A DNA stretch of 14,846 bases, from the NCBI GenBank assembly GCA_018067325.1, contig JAGPUU010000105.1, forward strand, positions 1 to 14,846. Reading direction: 5' to 3'. The first letter of the stretch is position 1, and the number at the start of each line of letters is the position of its first letter. The notes under the pieces are model-generated. The model had not been told where the DNA came from. It worked only from the letters and a program-made list of their open reading frames with translations, and made no database searches. The position numbers and the translations under genes are program-made. This DNA is from Amphritea sp. (lineage in GTDB: Bacteria; Pseudomonadota; Gammaproteobacteria; Pseudomonadales; Balneatricaceae). This document shows positions 1-8,105 of this stretch, piece after piece.

Positions 1-111
1 AATGATTAGATATCAATCGGGTGAAATTCTTCTCTCTCGTCAATTCTTGTAGAAGCGGGAATTGTTTAGCCTGCTTTAATTTCAATAACTAAAGCATTAA
101 TTTCAGCTTAC

Positions 112-143
112 TTATGGTTGTCTTAAGGGCATCTGTCTATAAT
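112..143 (+). promoter_or_regulatory. Probable glnS promoter
   Basis: A perfect TATAAT lies at 138-143, about 40 bases before the glnS start, so it is the likely -10 element. The -35 is unclear: TTGTCT at 118-123 is only 14 bases upstream, and TTATGG at 112-117 is 20 bases upstream. The -10 assignment is good and the -35 is a guess. The first 110 bases of the window show no gene. Confidence 0.5.
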
Positions 144-183
144 ATTCGCCTATTCGATTTAAGACGGAAGTTAAGACGCCTCT

Positions 184-1866
184 ATGAGCAACAACGACGC
201 CAGCAATACTGTTAAACAGCCTACCAATTTCATTCACCAGGTTATCGAACAGGACTTGCAACAGGGATTGGAAAAAGTAGTTACTCGTTTTCCACCTGAG
301 CCTAACGGTTACCTGCATATTGGTCACGCTAAGTCGATCTGTGTGAACTTCGGTACCGCGGATAAGTACAACGGTGAATGTAACCTGCGTTTCGATGATA
401 CTAACCCGTCGAAAGAGGAACAGGAGTTTGTTGATGCGATTAAGGATGACGTACGCTGGCTCGGTTTTAACTGGTCAGGTGAGGTGCGTTACGCTTCTGA
501 TTATTTTGATACTTTCTATGCCTGGGCACAGCACCTGATCCGTGAAGGTAACGCTTATGTCTGCGATCTGAGCCCGGAAGAGTCCAGCGAATATCGTGGT
601 TGGGCGACTACACCAGGTAAAGACAGCCCATTCCGTAGCCGTACCGCAGAGGAGAGTCTTGATCTGTTGGAACGGATGAAAACCGGTGAGTTTGATGAAG
701 GTAGCCGGGTATTGCGTGCCAAAATAGATATGGCATCGCCGAACATGAATCTGCGTGACCCGATTCTTTACCGCATTCGTAAGGCGGTCCATCATCAGAC
801 GGGCAATAAATGGAGCATCTATCCGAGCTACGATTTTGCCCACGGTCAGGAAGATGCGATTGAGGGTGTTACACACTCTATCTGTACTCTGGAGTTTGCT
901 GACCATCTGCCGCTGTATGAGTGGTTCCTGGCTAATCTTCCGGTGCCTAGTACGCCGAGGCAGTACGAGTTTGGCCGCCTCAACATCAATTATACGGTAA
1001 CCAGTAAGCGTAAATTGAAGCAGCTGGTTGATGAGAAGCATGTCAGCGGTTGGGATGATCCACGTCTGCCAACTATTCAGGGTATGCGTCGCCGGGGTTA
1101 CACCGCTGAAGCGGTACGTAATTTTTGTGACAGCCTGGCAGTCGCCAAGACCGATGGCGTTGTTGATATGGCGCAGTTTGAGTTCTTTATCCGTGAAGAT
1201 CTCAACGAAAACTCTGCCCGGGCAATGTGTGTCATGAACCCACTGAAACTGGTCATAACTAACTTCCCTGAGGGTGAAGTTGAAATTTTGAGTGCGCCAG
1301 TTCATCCGCAGAAAGAGATTGGTACTCGTGAGCTGCCATTTACCCGTGAAATCTATATTGATCGATCTGATTTCAATGAAGATACAACGCTGTCACGTAA
1401 GAAATTCAAGGTATTAGTTCCGGGTGATTTCATGCGCTTGCGCAGTGCCTATGTGATTAAAGCTGAAGAAGTGGTTAAAGACAGTAACGGCGAGATTATT
1501 GAAGTCCATGCTTCACTGATTCCGGGTACTGTTGGTGAAAACCCTCCGGAAGGAATGAAACCTCGCGGCGTAATGCACTGGGTATCCGCTACTGAGGGCA
1601 AACAGGCGAAAGTACGAATCTATGATCGTCTGTTTAAGGTTGAGTCGCCGGATAAAGGCGAGGGTGATTTCCTCGACAATATCAATGCGGATTCTTTCTC
1701 CGTCATTGAAAACTGCTGGATAGAGCCTGGCTTGGTAAATGCTGCCCCTGAAACGGGTTTCCAGTTTGAGCGTGTAGGTTACTTTGTTGCTGATCGTTAT
1801 GAGCACTCAGTAGAGACGCCGGTGTTCAACAAGACGATTGGTCTGCGGGATACCTGGAAGAAGTAA
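184..1866 (+). CDS. glnS: Glutaminyl-tRNA synthetase
   Basis: This is a class I aminoacyl-tRNA synthetase that charges tRNA-Gln with glutamine in the cytoplasm, using ATP. The 560 residues are close to the roughly 554 of the E. coli enzyme. The N-terminal Rossmann catalytic domain starts with FPPEPNGYLHIGHAKS, whose HIGH signature is at residues 45-48. The second ATP-binding signature appears as TSKR at 273-276, in the GlnRS-typical context VTSKRKLKQL (E. coli has MSKR). The C-terminal part from about residue 340 matches the anticodon-binding beta-barrels and ends in a conserved-looking block with ETGFQFERVGYF. The ATG at 184 has only a weak ribosome binding site but sits about 40 bases below a TATAAT box. 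A strong terminator follows, so the gene is probably transcribed alone. Identification is secure. Confidence 0.98.
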   Translation: MSNNDASNTVKQPTNFIHQVIEQDLQQGLEKVVTRFPPEPNGYLHIGHAKSICVNFGTADKYNGECNLRFDDTNPSKEEQEFVDAIKDDVRWLGFNWSGEVRYASDYFDTFYAWAQHLIREGNAYVCDLSPEESSEYRGWATTPGKDSPFRSRTAEESLDLLERMKTGEFDEGSRVLRAKIDMASPNMNLRDPILYRIRKAVHHQTGNKWSIYPSYDFAHGQEDAIEGVTHSICTLEFADHLPLYEWFLANLPVPSTPRQYEFGRLNINYTVTSKRKLKQLVDEKHVSGWDDPRLPTIQGMRRRGYTAEAVRNFCDSLAVAKTDGVVDMAQFEFFIREDLNENSARAMCVMNPLKLVITNFPEGEVEILSAPVHPQKEIGTRELPFTREIYIDRSDFNEDTTLSRKKFKVLVPGDFMRLRSAYVIKAEEVVKDSNGEIIEVHASLIPGTVGENPPEGMKPRGVMHWVSATEGKQAKVRIYDRLFKVESPDKGEGDFLDNINADSFSVIENCWIEPGLVNAAPETGFQFERVGYFVADRYEHSVETPVFNKTIGLRDTWKK

Positions 1867-1902
1867 GCTTAGAGCTTATAATTAGAGCTTCCTATTAGGC
1901 AT

Positions 1903-1932
1903 AAAAAAAGGTCACCTAGCGTGACCTTTTTT
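1903..1932. terminator. Bidirectional rho-independent terminator between glnS and the hemerythrin gene
   Basis: An A-run plus GGTCAC (1903-1915) pairs with GTGACC plus a T-run (1921-1932) around the five-base loop CTAGC. Both strands read a GC-containing stem followed by U residues, so it can end glnS on the plus strand and the hemerythrin gene (stop at 1974) on the minus strand. Confidence 0.9.
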
Positions 1933-1973
1933 CGTTTTGCTCAGCGTCGCTAGTAGCAACGTTCTATTACGAC

Positions 1974-2507
1974 TTACATATAACTTGGGATTTTATCCAC
2001 GTTATGTCGGGTATGCAGGGTGAAACCGAGTGACTCCAAACCAGTATCTTTGAGTATCACCGCTGACAGGGGGAGAAATTCTTGCTCTTCATAGTGTGCG
2101 TGGGCCAGATAGTTCTGGGCCATGTTTACGGAAGCGTCCTTGTCTAGCTTGGAAAACTTACCTTTAGATAGCTTTTTAATATCGGCTTCTATCGTCTTCC
2201 ACTGTTTTTCCAGGTTGCGGTGCTCTTTTGTCAATCGATCAACCATGCTTTTAGCTTCAGACTGCTCGGCACCCGGCTTGGCGCAGTCAAGAACCATATT
2301 AAACAGTTCCTGTTCTTCTTCCATGTGATGATTCAGCACCACCTCTTTGTAAAACTGAACCAGTTTTTTCGCGCTCTTTTGAATCTCAGGTTGCACCGGG
2401 TCAGATATGTCTGAATTTCCAAGGACTTTTAAAGCCTCAAAGTTTTGGATAATGCCTACGTGACACTGGGAAAAGTCATCAACTGGGCTTTGCATCTCTG
2501 TACTCAT
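1974..2507 (-). CDS. Hemerythrin-domain (HHE) protein
   Basis: This 177-residue protein is a predicted four-helix-bundle hemerythrin, which holds a non-heme di-iron centre that binds O2, NO or other small ligands. Ligand-like residues fall at the usual spacing: H16, H60/H61 with the downstream acidic EEEQELF run (E64 is the likely ligand), H96 in KEHRNLE, and H136/H138 followed by EEQEFLP. There is no signal peptide or membrane segment, so it should be cytoplasmic. The start at 2507 has an AGGT ribosome binding site about seven bases upstream. A near-consensus FNR/Anr box lies about 100 bases upstream, which suggests induction at low oxygen. It is not obviously co-transcribed with nifJ upstream, because a terminator separates them. 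Possible roles include O2 or NO handling or iron-sulfur repair; the sequence does not choose between these. Confidence 0.88.
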   Translation of the reverse strand: MSTEMQSPVDDFSQCHVGIIQNFEALKVLGNSDISDPVQPEIQKSAKKLVQFYKEVVLNHHMEEEQELFNMVLDCAKPGAEQSEAKSMVDRLTKEHRNLEKQWKTIEADIKKLSKGKFSKLDKDASVNMAQNYLAHAHYEEQEFLPLSAVILKDTGLESLGFTLHTRHNVDKIPSYM

Positions 2508-2601
2508 ATAGTTACCTGCAGGCTACGCGTTCATCGGCTATCGTTAAGATATCGCCGTGGAATTACTCTAACTATAGTAGTACGCGTGCGATATAAGTTA
2601 A

Positions 2602-2615
2602 CTGATATTGATCAA
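2602..2615 (-). promoter_or_regulatory. FNR/Anr-type box upstream of the hemerythrin gene
   Basis: On the minus strand this reads TTGATCAATATCAG, nine of ten matches to the FNR/Anr consensus TTGAT-N4-ATCAA. A plausible -10 (TACTAT, 2579-2574, or the overlapping TATAGT, 2576-2571) follows on the same strand. With TACTAT the box centre falls about 41.5 bases before the inferred transcription start, the classic class II activator position. Confidence 0.7.
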
Positions 2616-2656
2616 TAATCTCCCGGTATCGCGTTATAAGGCAAAAGCAGTCACAT

Positions 2657-2680
2657 AAAAAAGCCCCATAGAGGGGCTTT
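2657..2680 (-). terminator. Rho-independent terminator of nifJ
   Basis: AAAGCCCC (2660-2667) pairs with GGGGCTTT (2673-2680) around a five-base loop. On the minus strand the stem is followed by a T-run (complement of the A-run at 2657-2662), about 30 bases after the nifJ stop codon. Confidence 0.88.
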
Positions 2681-2707
2681 AAAGTGATTACAATTCTCTG
2701 ATTGCGG

Positions 2708-5700
2708 TTATTTCGGTATTGGCGCTTCCTCCCAGTCCATCTCAGCCATTTGCTGATAACGCTTATACCGTTCGCTCACATCATGTTGCGCCTTATCCAG
2801 AAAAACAGCGGCTTCAACCGGATGAGCTTTTAACAGTGAGCTAAAGCGGGTCTCTTTACTGGCAAACTCAGCATAAGGAATAGAGGGCTGCTTAGAATCC
2901 AGTTTCAGTGGATTCTGATGCTGATCGGCAAGACGGGGGTCATATCGGAACAGCGGCCAGTGACCGCTTTCAACCGCCAGTTTTTGGTGCAGATGGTTAT
3001 CTTTCATTTCAAAGCCATGTGCGATACAGGGGGAGTAGGCGATGATCAGTGAAGGCCCGTCATAGGATTCAGCTTCCAGGAATGCCCGCAGGGTTTGTAC
3101 ATCTTTCGCGGCGTAGGCTACATGAGCAACATAGACATGCTCATAATCCATAGCGATACGGGCCAGATCTTTCTTGGCGACAGATTTACCTGAAGCTGAG
3201 AACTTAGCCACGGCTCCTATAGGCGTAGCTTTTGAAGTCTGGCCTCCGGTATTGGAGTACACCTCGGTATCCAGTACCAGAATATTTACGTTTCGACCTG
3301 AGGCTAAGACGTGGTCAAGACCACCAAAGCCAATATCATAGGCCCAGCCGTCGCCTCCGATGATCCATACGCTCTTGCGGCTTAGTTGATCGGCAAGGTG
3401 ACGCAGTTCTATCGCCTGAGAGCCGGTAGTAATAGCGTCACTCAAACCATCTAAGGCTAGTTTCAGTTGTTCGATGGATTGACGCTGCCGCTCAATACCT
3501 GCTTCATCGGTCTCTTTTTCGTTAGTAAGGTTACTGACCAATTGGGGATCCAGGTGATCCTGCAGTTCGAGCAGAAGACTGGCCGCATACTCTCTCTGTT
3601 TATCAAGTGCTACCCGCATACCCAGGCCGAACTCTGCATTGTCCTCAAACAGTGAGTTGTTCCAGGCTGGCCCGCGGCCATCGGCATTTTTAGTCCAGGG
3701 AGTGGTGGGCAGATTGCCGCCATAGATAGATGAGCAGCCAGTGGCGTTAGCAACCAGCATCCGGTCACCAAACAGTTGACTGGCCAGTCGGATATAAGAA
3801 GTTTCACCACAACCTGAGCAGGCACCACTGAACTCAAACAGCGGCTGGAAGACCATTGATCCTTTCAGGGTCGCGCTTTTTAGGCTGGTGCGATCGAATT
3901 CAGGCAGTGATAGGAAAAAGTCCCAGTTATCTTTCTCTACCTTAAAGGTTTGCTCTTTCGGCACCATGTTGATGGCTTTGTGCTCTGGATGCTGTTTGTC
4001 TGCAATGGGGCAGATATCGACACAGAGGGTACAACCGGTACAGTCAGCAGGGGATACCTGATAACTAATATAACTGTTTTCAGGGAAGTCCTTAGCGCCT
4101 TTAACGGGCACAGCCCTGAATCCATCGGGTGCTTGTTGCAGTAAGGAGAGGTCAAAGATTTTGCTGCGAATGACACTGTGGGGACAGACCAATACGCATT
4201 TACCACAGTGAGTGCACAGATCTTCATCCCACAGAGGCAGCTCGGTGGCCAGATCGCGCTTCTCAAAGGCGGTAGTGCCGGTAGGCCAGGTGCCGTCGGC
4301 AGACAGTGCGCTGACCGGTACGTTGTCTCCATGGCCTGATATCAGTTCGGCGGTTAGCTGGCGAACAAAATCATTGGCGCTATTAGCACCGAGTTGATGC
4401 ATTGGAATTCGGCTGGTTGCTTTTACCTGTAGTTCAACTGGGTGAAGCTGACTCAGGCTGGCGTCGATCGCTTTCAGGTTAAGCTCGACCACTGTCGGAT
4501 TACTGCTATAGGATTTACGCACGGCATCTTTGATCAGCTCTGTTGCCTGCTCTATAGGCAGGATACCGGAGATCTTAAAGAAACAGCTTTGCATGATAGT
4601 GTTAATCCGCTTACCCATGCCGCACTCTAGCGCCACTTTATAAGCGTCTATCGCGAACAGGCGGATCTGCTTATTTATTAGTGTCTGTTGTACCGGTTCT
4701 GGAAGTGTATCCCAAAGTTCACTGGGCGATGCGCTGCTGTTGAGCAGAAATACTGCGCCGATGCGCGCTTTATCCAGCATCGGGTAGAGATCTAGAAAGC
4801 GCGGTTGGTGGCAGGCGATAAAGTCGGCCTGATCTGCCTGTATCTCATAAGCCGAACGAATCTTTTGGGGGCCGAAGCGTAGGTGTGAAACCGTGACGGC
4901 ACCGGATTTCTTCGAATCATAAACAAAGTGACCCTGGGCGTAATAGCCTTCCTGATCACCGATGATCTTAATACTGTTTTTGTTAGCACTGACAGTACCA
5001 TCGGCGCCCAAGCCATAAAAAACAGCCTGGTAAGCATCCTTGTGGACGTCGGTGATGAACTGTTCATCGTAGTCGATACTGGTGTGGGTTAGATCATCGT
5101 TAATACCGACGGTAAACAGATTTTTACTTTGAGGTTTCATCAGTTCATCAAACACCCCCTTAATCATCGCCGGAGTAAACTCTTTAGATGACAGGCCGAA
5201 ACGGCCACCAATCAGCTTAGGGAGGTCATCAGCAGATAGTTGACCGGACAGGATTGATTGCATAAAGGCGGTGGCGATATCTTTGTACAGCGGCTCGCCA
5301 TCAGCACCCGGTTCTTTGGTGCGATCAAGTACAGCGATCTGTTTAACCGTGTCAGGCAGGGTGTTAAGTAAACGGGTCGCATCAAAAGGCCGAAACAGTC
5401 TGACTTTCAGAACACCGGTTTTACCGCCCTGTCTATTGAGATAGTCGACGGTTTCACTCGCGGTTTCAGCCCCGGAACCCATCAGAATAACCACCGACTC
5501 TGCGTCGACCGCACCTTCATATTCGTAGAGTTGATATTGACGCCCGGTGACCTCAGCAAACTGATTCATCGCCTGCTGGACTATTTCCGGGAAAGCATCG
5601 TAATAGGGATTACAGGCTTCGCGGGCCTGGAAAAAAATATCAGGGTTTTGTGATGTGCCTCGCACAACGGGGTGGTCAGGGGATAGAGCACGGCTGCGGC

Positions 5701-6310
5701 AATCCCGTACCAGTTCCATATCGATCAGTTGCCGCAGCATCTCCTCGGTAACGACTTCAACTTTACTGACTTCATGACTGGTACGGAAGCCGTCGAAAAA
5801 GTGCAGTACAGGTACACGGCCTTTGAGCGTAGCCATTTCTGAGATGGTAGCCATATCCATGGCTTCCTGTACTGAGTTTGATGATAGCATCGCAAAGCCG
5901 GTAGCCCGGGTGGCCATCACGTCACTGTGATCACAGAAGATAGACAGGGCATGGGTAGCCAATGAGCGGGCGGCAATATGGAAAACGGTGGGGGAAAGTT
6001 CACCCGCAATCTTATACATATTGGGAATTTTCAGCAGCAATCCCTGCGAAGCGGTGAAAGTAGTGGTTTTAGCGCCGGCCTGCAATGCGCCATGAACGGC
6101 ACCTGCAGCACCGCCTTCACTTTGCAGTTCTACCACTTCCGGAACCACGCCCCAGAGGTTTTTGACACCTTCTGAGCTCCAGTTATCACTCATCTCACCC
6201 ATCGGCGAGGCTGGGGTTATCGGGTAGATAGCGATAACATCATTTAAGTGGTGAGCGATATAAGCGGCGGCTTCATTGCCATCCATCATACGAAATTTGG
6301 CGATGCCCAT
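2708..6310 (-). CDS. nifJ: Pyruvate:ferredoxin (flavodoxin) oxidoreductase
   Basis: This is a single-chain PFOR that oxidatively decarboxylates pyruvate with CoA to acetyl-CoA and CO2, passing electrons to ferredoxin or flavodoxin. The start at 6310 gives 1200 residues and is chosen because AGGAG lies seven bases upstream; the frame is open 36 bases further to 6346. In this numbering the N-terminal domain begins near YPITP (29-33), part of the pyruvate and thiamine site. A double [4Fe-4S] ferredoxin domain has cysteines 699/702/705/709 and 757/760/763/767. The proximal cluster ligands are C831, C834, C859 and C1095. The thiamine-diphosphate motif begins GDGWAYD at about 986 and ends near TGGQTSK. 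All cluster ligands are intact, so the enzyme should be functional and oxygen-sensitive. It is encoded opposite to glnS and cysS, has its own terminator, and lies upstream of an FNR-box hemerythrin gene. The nifJ name denotes the family and does not imply nitrogen fixation here. Confidence 0.96.
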   Translation of the reverse strand: MGIAKFRMMDGNEAAAYIAHHLNDVIAIYPITPASPMGEMSDNWSSEGVKNLWGVVPEVVELQSEGGAAGAVHGALQAGAKTTTFTASQGLLLKIPNMYKIAGELSPTVFHIAARSLATHALSIFCDHSDVMATRATGFAMLSSNSVQEAMDMATISEMATLKGRVPVLHFFDGFRTSHEVSKVEVVTEEMLRQLIDMELVRDCRSRALSPDHPVVRGTSQNPDIFFQAREACNPYYDAFPEIVQQAMNQFAEVTGRQYQLYEYEGAVDAESVVILMGSGAETASETVDYLNRQGGKTGVLKVRLFRPFDATRLLNTLPDTVKQIAVLDRTKEPGADGEPLYKDIATAFMQSILSGQLSADDLPKLIGGRFGLSSKEFTPAMIKGVFDELMKPQSKNLFTVGINDDLTHTSIDYDEQFITDVHKDAYQAVFYGLGADGTVSANKNSIKIIGDQEGYYAQGHFVYDSKKSGAVTVSHLRFGPQKIRSAYEIQADQADFIACHQPRFLDLYPMLDKARIGAVFLLNSSASPSELWDTLPEPVQQTLINKQIRLFAIDAYKVALECGMGKRINTIMQSCFFKISGILPIEQATELIKDAVRKSYSSNPTVVELNLKAIDASLSQLHPVELQVKATSRIPMHQLGANSANDFVRQLTAELISGHGDNVPVSALSADGTWPTGTTAFEKRDLATELPLWDEDLCTHCGKCVLVCPHSVIRSKIFDLSLLQQAPDGFRAVPVKGAKDFPENSYISYQVSPADCTGCTLCVDICPIADKQHPEHKAINMVPKEQTFKVEKDNWDFFLSLPEFDRTSLKSATLKGSMVFQPLFEFSGACSGCGETSYIRLASQLFGDRMLVANATGCSSIYGGNLPTTPWTKNADGRGPAWNNSLFEDNAEFGLGMRVALDKQREYAASLLLELQDHLDPQLVSNLTNEKETDEAGIERQRQSIEQLKLALDGLSDAITTGSQAIELRHLADQLSRKSVWIIGGDGWAYDIGFGGLDHVLASGRNVNILVLDTEVYSNTGGQTSKATPIGAVAKFSASGKSVAKKDLARIAMDYEHVYVAHVAYAAKDVQTLRAFLEAESYDGPSLIIAYSPCIAHGFEMKDNHLHQKLAVESGHWPLFRYDPRLADQHQNPLKLDSKQPSIPYAEFASKETRFSSLLKAHPVEAAVFLDKAQHDVSERYKRYQQMAEMDWEEAPIPK

Positions 6311-6498
6311 GATGATGCTCCTGAACAGATAAACGCTTCGAGACACTTTAAAAACTATATGAATATTAGTTTATTCTTATAAAACTGCGATGGATTAACT
6401 TTTGCTGCAGAGACTGCTCTGGATCAAGGATTTTAGCCTTCAACTTGAGCACCTGGCTAAATAGTCATCATCGTCTGAAAGTAATTTTCATCAGGTTG

Positions 6499-6526
6499 TT
6501 AACTCCTGCTCGGTTTCCTCTATAAT
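6499..6526 (+). promoter_or_regulatory. Probable cysS promoter
   Basis: A perfect TATAAT at 6521-6526 lies about 57 bases before the cysS start. TTAACT at 6499-6504 gives a -35 with 16-base spacing and TTGTTA at 6496-6501 gives one with 19. The -10 is convincing and the -35 choice is uncertain. The rest of the nifJ-cysS gap (6311-6582) holds no recognisable gene. Confidence 0.6.
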
Positions 6527-6582
6527 GGGCAGCTGATTTTTACTCTATTTTTCAACTTTGCCTGAGCCATAAGCGAATCCTG

Positions 6583-7968
6583 ATGCTGCAGATCTATAAC
6601 ACCCTGACCAAAGAGAAAGCCCCATTTCAGCCACTGGAAGAGGGCAAGATCAACATGTATGTGTGCGGCATCACCGTATACGATTTCTGTCATATCGGAC
6701 ATGCACGGGTAATGGTGTCGTTTGATGTAATTACTCGTTACCTGCGGGCACGTGGCTGGGATGTTACTTACATCCGAAACATCACCGATGTTGATGATAA
6801 AATCATTAAACGTGCAACTGAGAATGGTGAACGACCTGATCAATTGACCGAGCGTATGATTGATGCGATGCACGAAGATGAGGATAAGCTCAGTGTACTG
6901 CGTCCTAATCAGGAGCCTCGTGCGACGGCTCATATGCAAGACATTATCGATATGATTCAGGTACTGATCGGTAAAGGCTTTGCTTATGCTGCTTCTAATG
7001 GTGATGTCTATTACCGGGTTGAGCGATTTGCTGATTACGGCAAGCTAACCAATAAGAATGTTGATGAGCTAAGATCCGGCTCTCGGGTTGAAGTGCAGGA
7101 TGCTAAAGAAAGCCCATTGGATTTTGTTCTATGGAAAGCTGCGAAAGAGGGCGAAGTGAGCTGGGAATCCCCTTGGGGTGCAGGCCGTCCGGGGTGGCAC
7201 ATTGAGTGTTCGGCGATGTCTAAATGCTGCCTGGGTGATACCTTTGATATCCATGGTGGTGGCCCGGATCTGCCATTTCCTCATCACGAGAACGAAATTG
7301 CTCAATCTGAAGCCGCTAACGGTGTTAAGTTTGCTAATACCTGGATGCACGCTGGCGCGGTGCGGGTGAATGCCGAAAAGATGTCCAAGTCTCTGGGCAA
7401 TTTCTTCACCATCCGTGATGTGTTGGAAAAGTACGATGCAGAAGTGGTCCGTTACTTCCTCTCATCCGTACACTACCGCAGCTATATCGACTATTCAGAA
7501 AACAGCCTGAAAGAGGCGCGAAGTGCTTTGGAACGTTTTTACCAGGCGCTCAATGGCACAGACGCGGTAGCCGCCGAATTGGATAACGATTACGACGCAC
7601 GCTTCTATGCTGCAATGGATAATGATTTTAATACGCCGATGGCAATGGCTGTTCTGTTTGATCTGGTGAATGAACTGAACTCGGCTAAACGCGCCGGTGA
7701 AGCTAAAGCTTCTGCATTGGCGGCTCAATTAAAGCAACTAGGCGGCATTCTGGGATTGCTACAACAGCAGCCAGAAGCCTTCCTACAAGGCAAAAGCAAA
7801 GCGGGTGAGATAACTCCTGAGCAAATTGAAGCGCTGATTCAGCAGCGAGCTGATGCTAAGAAAGGCAAAGACTTTGCTGCGGCAGACCAGATACGTGAAG
7901 ATCTGGTAGCGCAAGGAATTATCCTTAAAGATAGCCGTGAAGGGACTACTTGGTTCAGAGAGAGCTAA
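6583..7968 (+). CDS. cysS: Cysteinyl-tRNA synthetase
   Basis: This class I synthetase charges tRNA-Cys with cysteine in the cytoplasm. Its 461 residues equal the typical bacterial length, and the start MLQIYNTLT matches the family N-terminus, which fixes the ATG at 6583 despite a weak ribosome binding site. The HIGH motif is at 37-40 and KMSKS at 266-270. The zinc ligands used for cysteine recognition are all present: C28, C209, H234 and E238. The C-terminal helical and anticodon-binding region follows, ending in GTTWFRES. The gene appears to stand alone, with a TATAAT promoter before it and a terminator at 8062-8087 after it. Its last codons and stop lie inside the first of three 25-bp tandem repeats, so the C-terminal tail may vary between strains. 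Confidence 0.98.
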   Translation: MLQIYNTLTKEKAPFQPLEEGKINMYVCGITVYDFCHIGHARVMVSFDVITRYLRARGWDVTYIRNITDVDDKIIKRATENGERPDQLTERMIDAMHEDEDKLSVLRPNQEPRATAHMQDIIDMIQVLIGKGFAYAASNGDVYYRVERFADYGKLTNKNVDELRSGSRVEVQDAKESPLDFVLWKAAKEGEVSWESPWGAGRPGWHIECSAMSKCCLGDTFDIHGGGPDLPFPHHENEIAQSEAANGVKFANTWMHAGAVRVNAEKMSKSLGNFFTIRDVLEKYDAEVVRYFLSSVHYRSYIDYSENSLKEARSALERFYQALNGTDAVAAELDNDYDARFYAAMDNDFNTPMAMAVLFDLVNELNSAKRAGEAKASALAAQLKQLGGILGLLQQQPEAFLQGKSKAGEITPEQIEALIQQRADAKKGKDFAAADQIREDLVAQGIILKDSREGTTWFRES

Positions 7969-8026
7969 GGGCTTTTGGTTCCGGGAAAGCTAAAGGCTTT
8001 TGGTTTAGAGACAGCTAACGGCTTTT
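7952..8026 (+). repeat. Three tandem 25-bp repeats across the cysS stop codon
   Basis: Units at 7952-7976, 7977-8001 and 8002-8026 each follow the pattern GGTT, a variable six to eight bases, AGCTAA, then GGCTTTT. By eye unit 2 matches unit 1 at 21 of 25 positions and unit 3 matches unit 1 at 22 of 25. A decayed fourth copy (GGGTTTTGAGAAGGCTC) follows from 8027. The first copy encodes the end of cysS, including its TAA stop; the others are non-coding. Confidence 0.85.
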
Positions 8027-8061
8027 GGGTTTTGAGAAGGCTCAATTAATTTCGTTATATC

Positions 8062-8087
8062 AAGGCAGCTTGTGGCTGCCTTTTTTA
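8062..8087 (+). terminator. Rho-independent terminator downstream of cysS
   Basis: AAGGCAGC (8062-8069) pairs with GCTGCCTT (8075-8082) around the loop TTGTG, and the descending arm runs into six T residues (8081-8086). It lies about 95 bases after the cysS stop and just before the next gene. Confidence 0.9.
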
Positions 8088-8105
8088 TGTTTAAGGGATG
8101 GGTGA

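Noticed and set aside
3..16. Possible FNR-like site near the left edge (sequence around GATATCAAT)
   Set aside because: Only the right half-site fits; the left half matches two of five positions at the correct spacing.
475..1305. A 276-codon open frame antisense to glnS
   Set aside because: It is a shadow of glnS codon usage, with no family resemblance and no ribosome binding site.
8032..8062. TTGAGA followed by TTATAT or TATATC as a promoter for the DUF2064 gene
   Set aside because: The -10 matches are poor and the predicted start falls on the cysS terminator hairpin.
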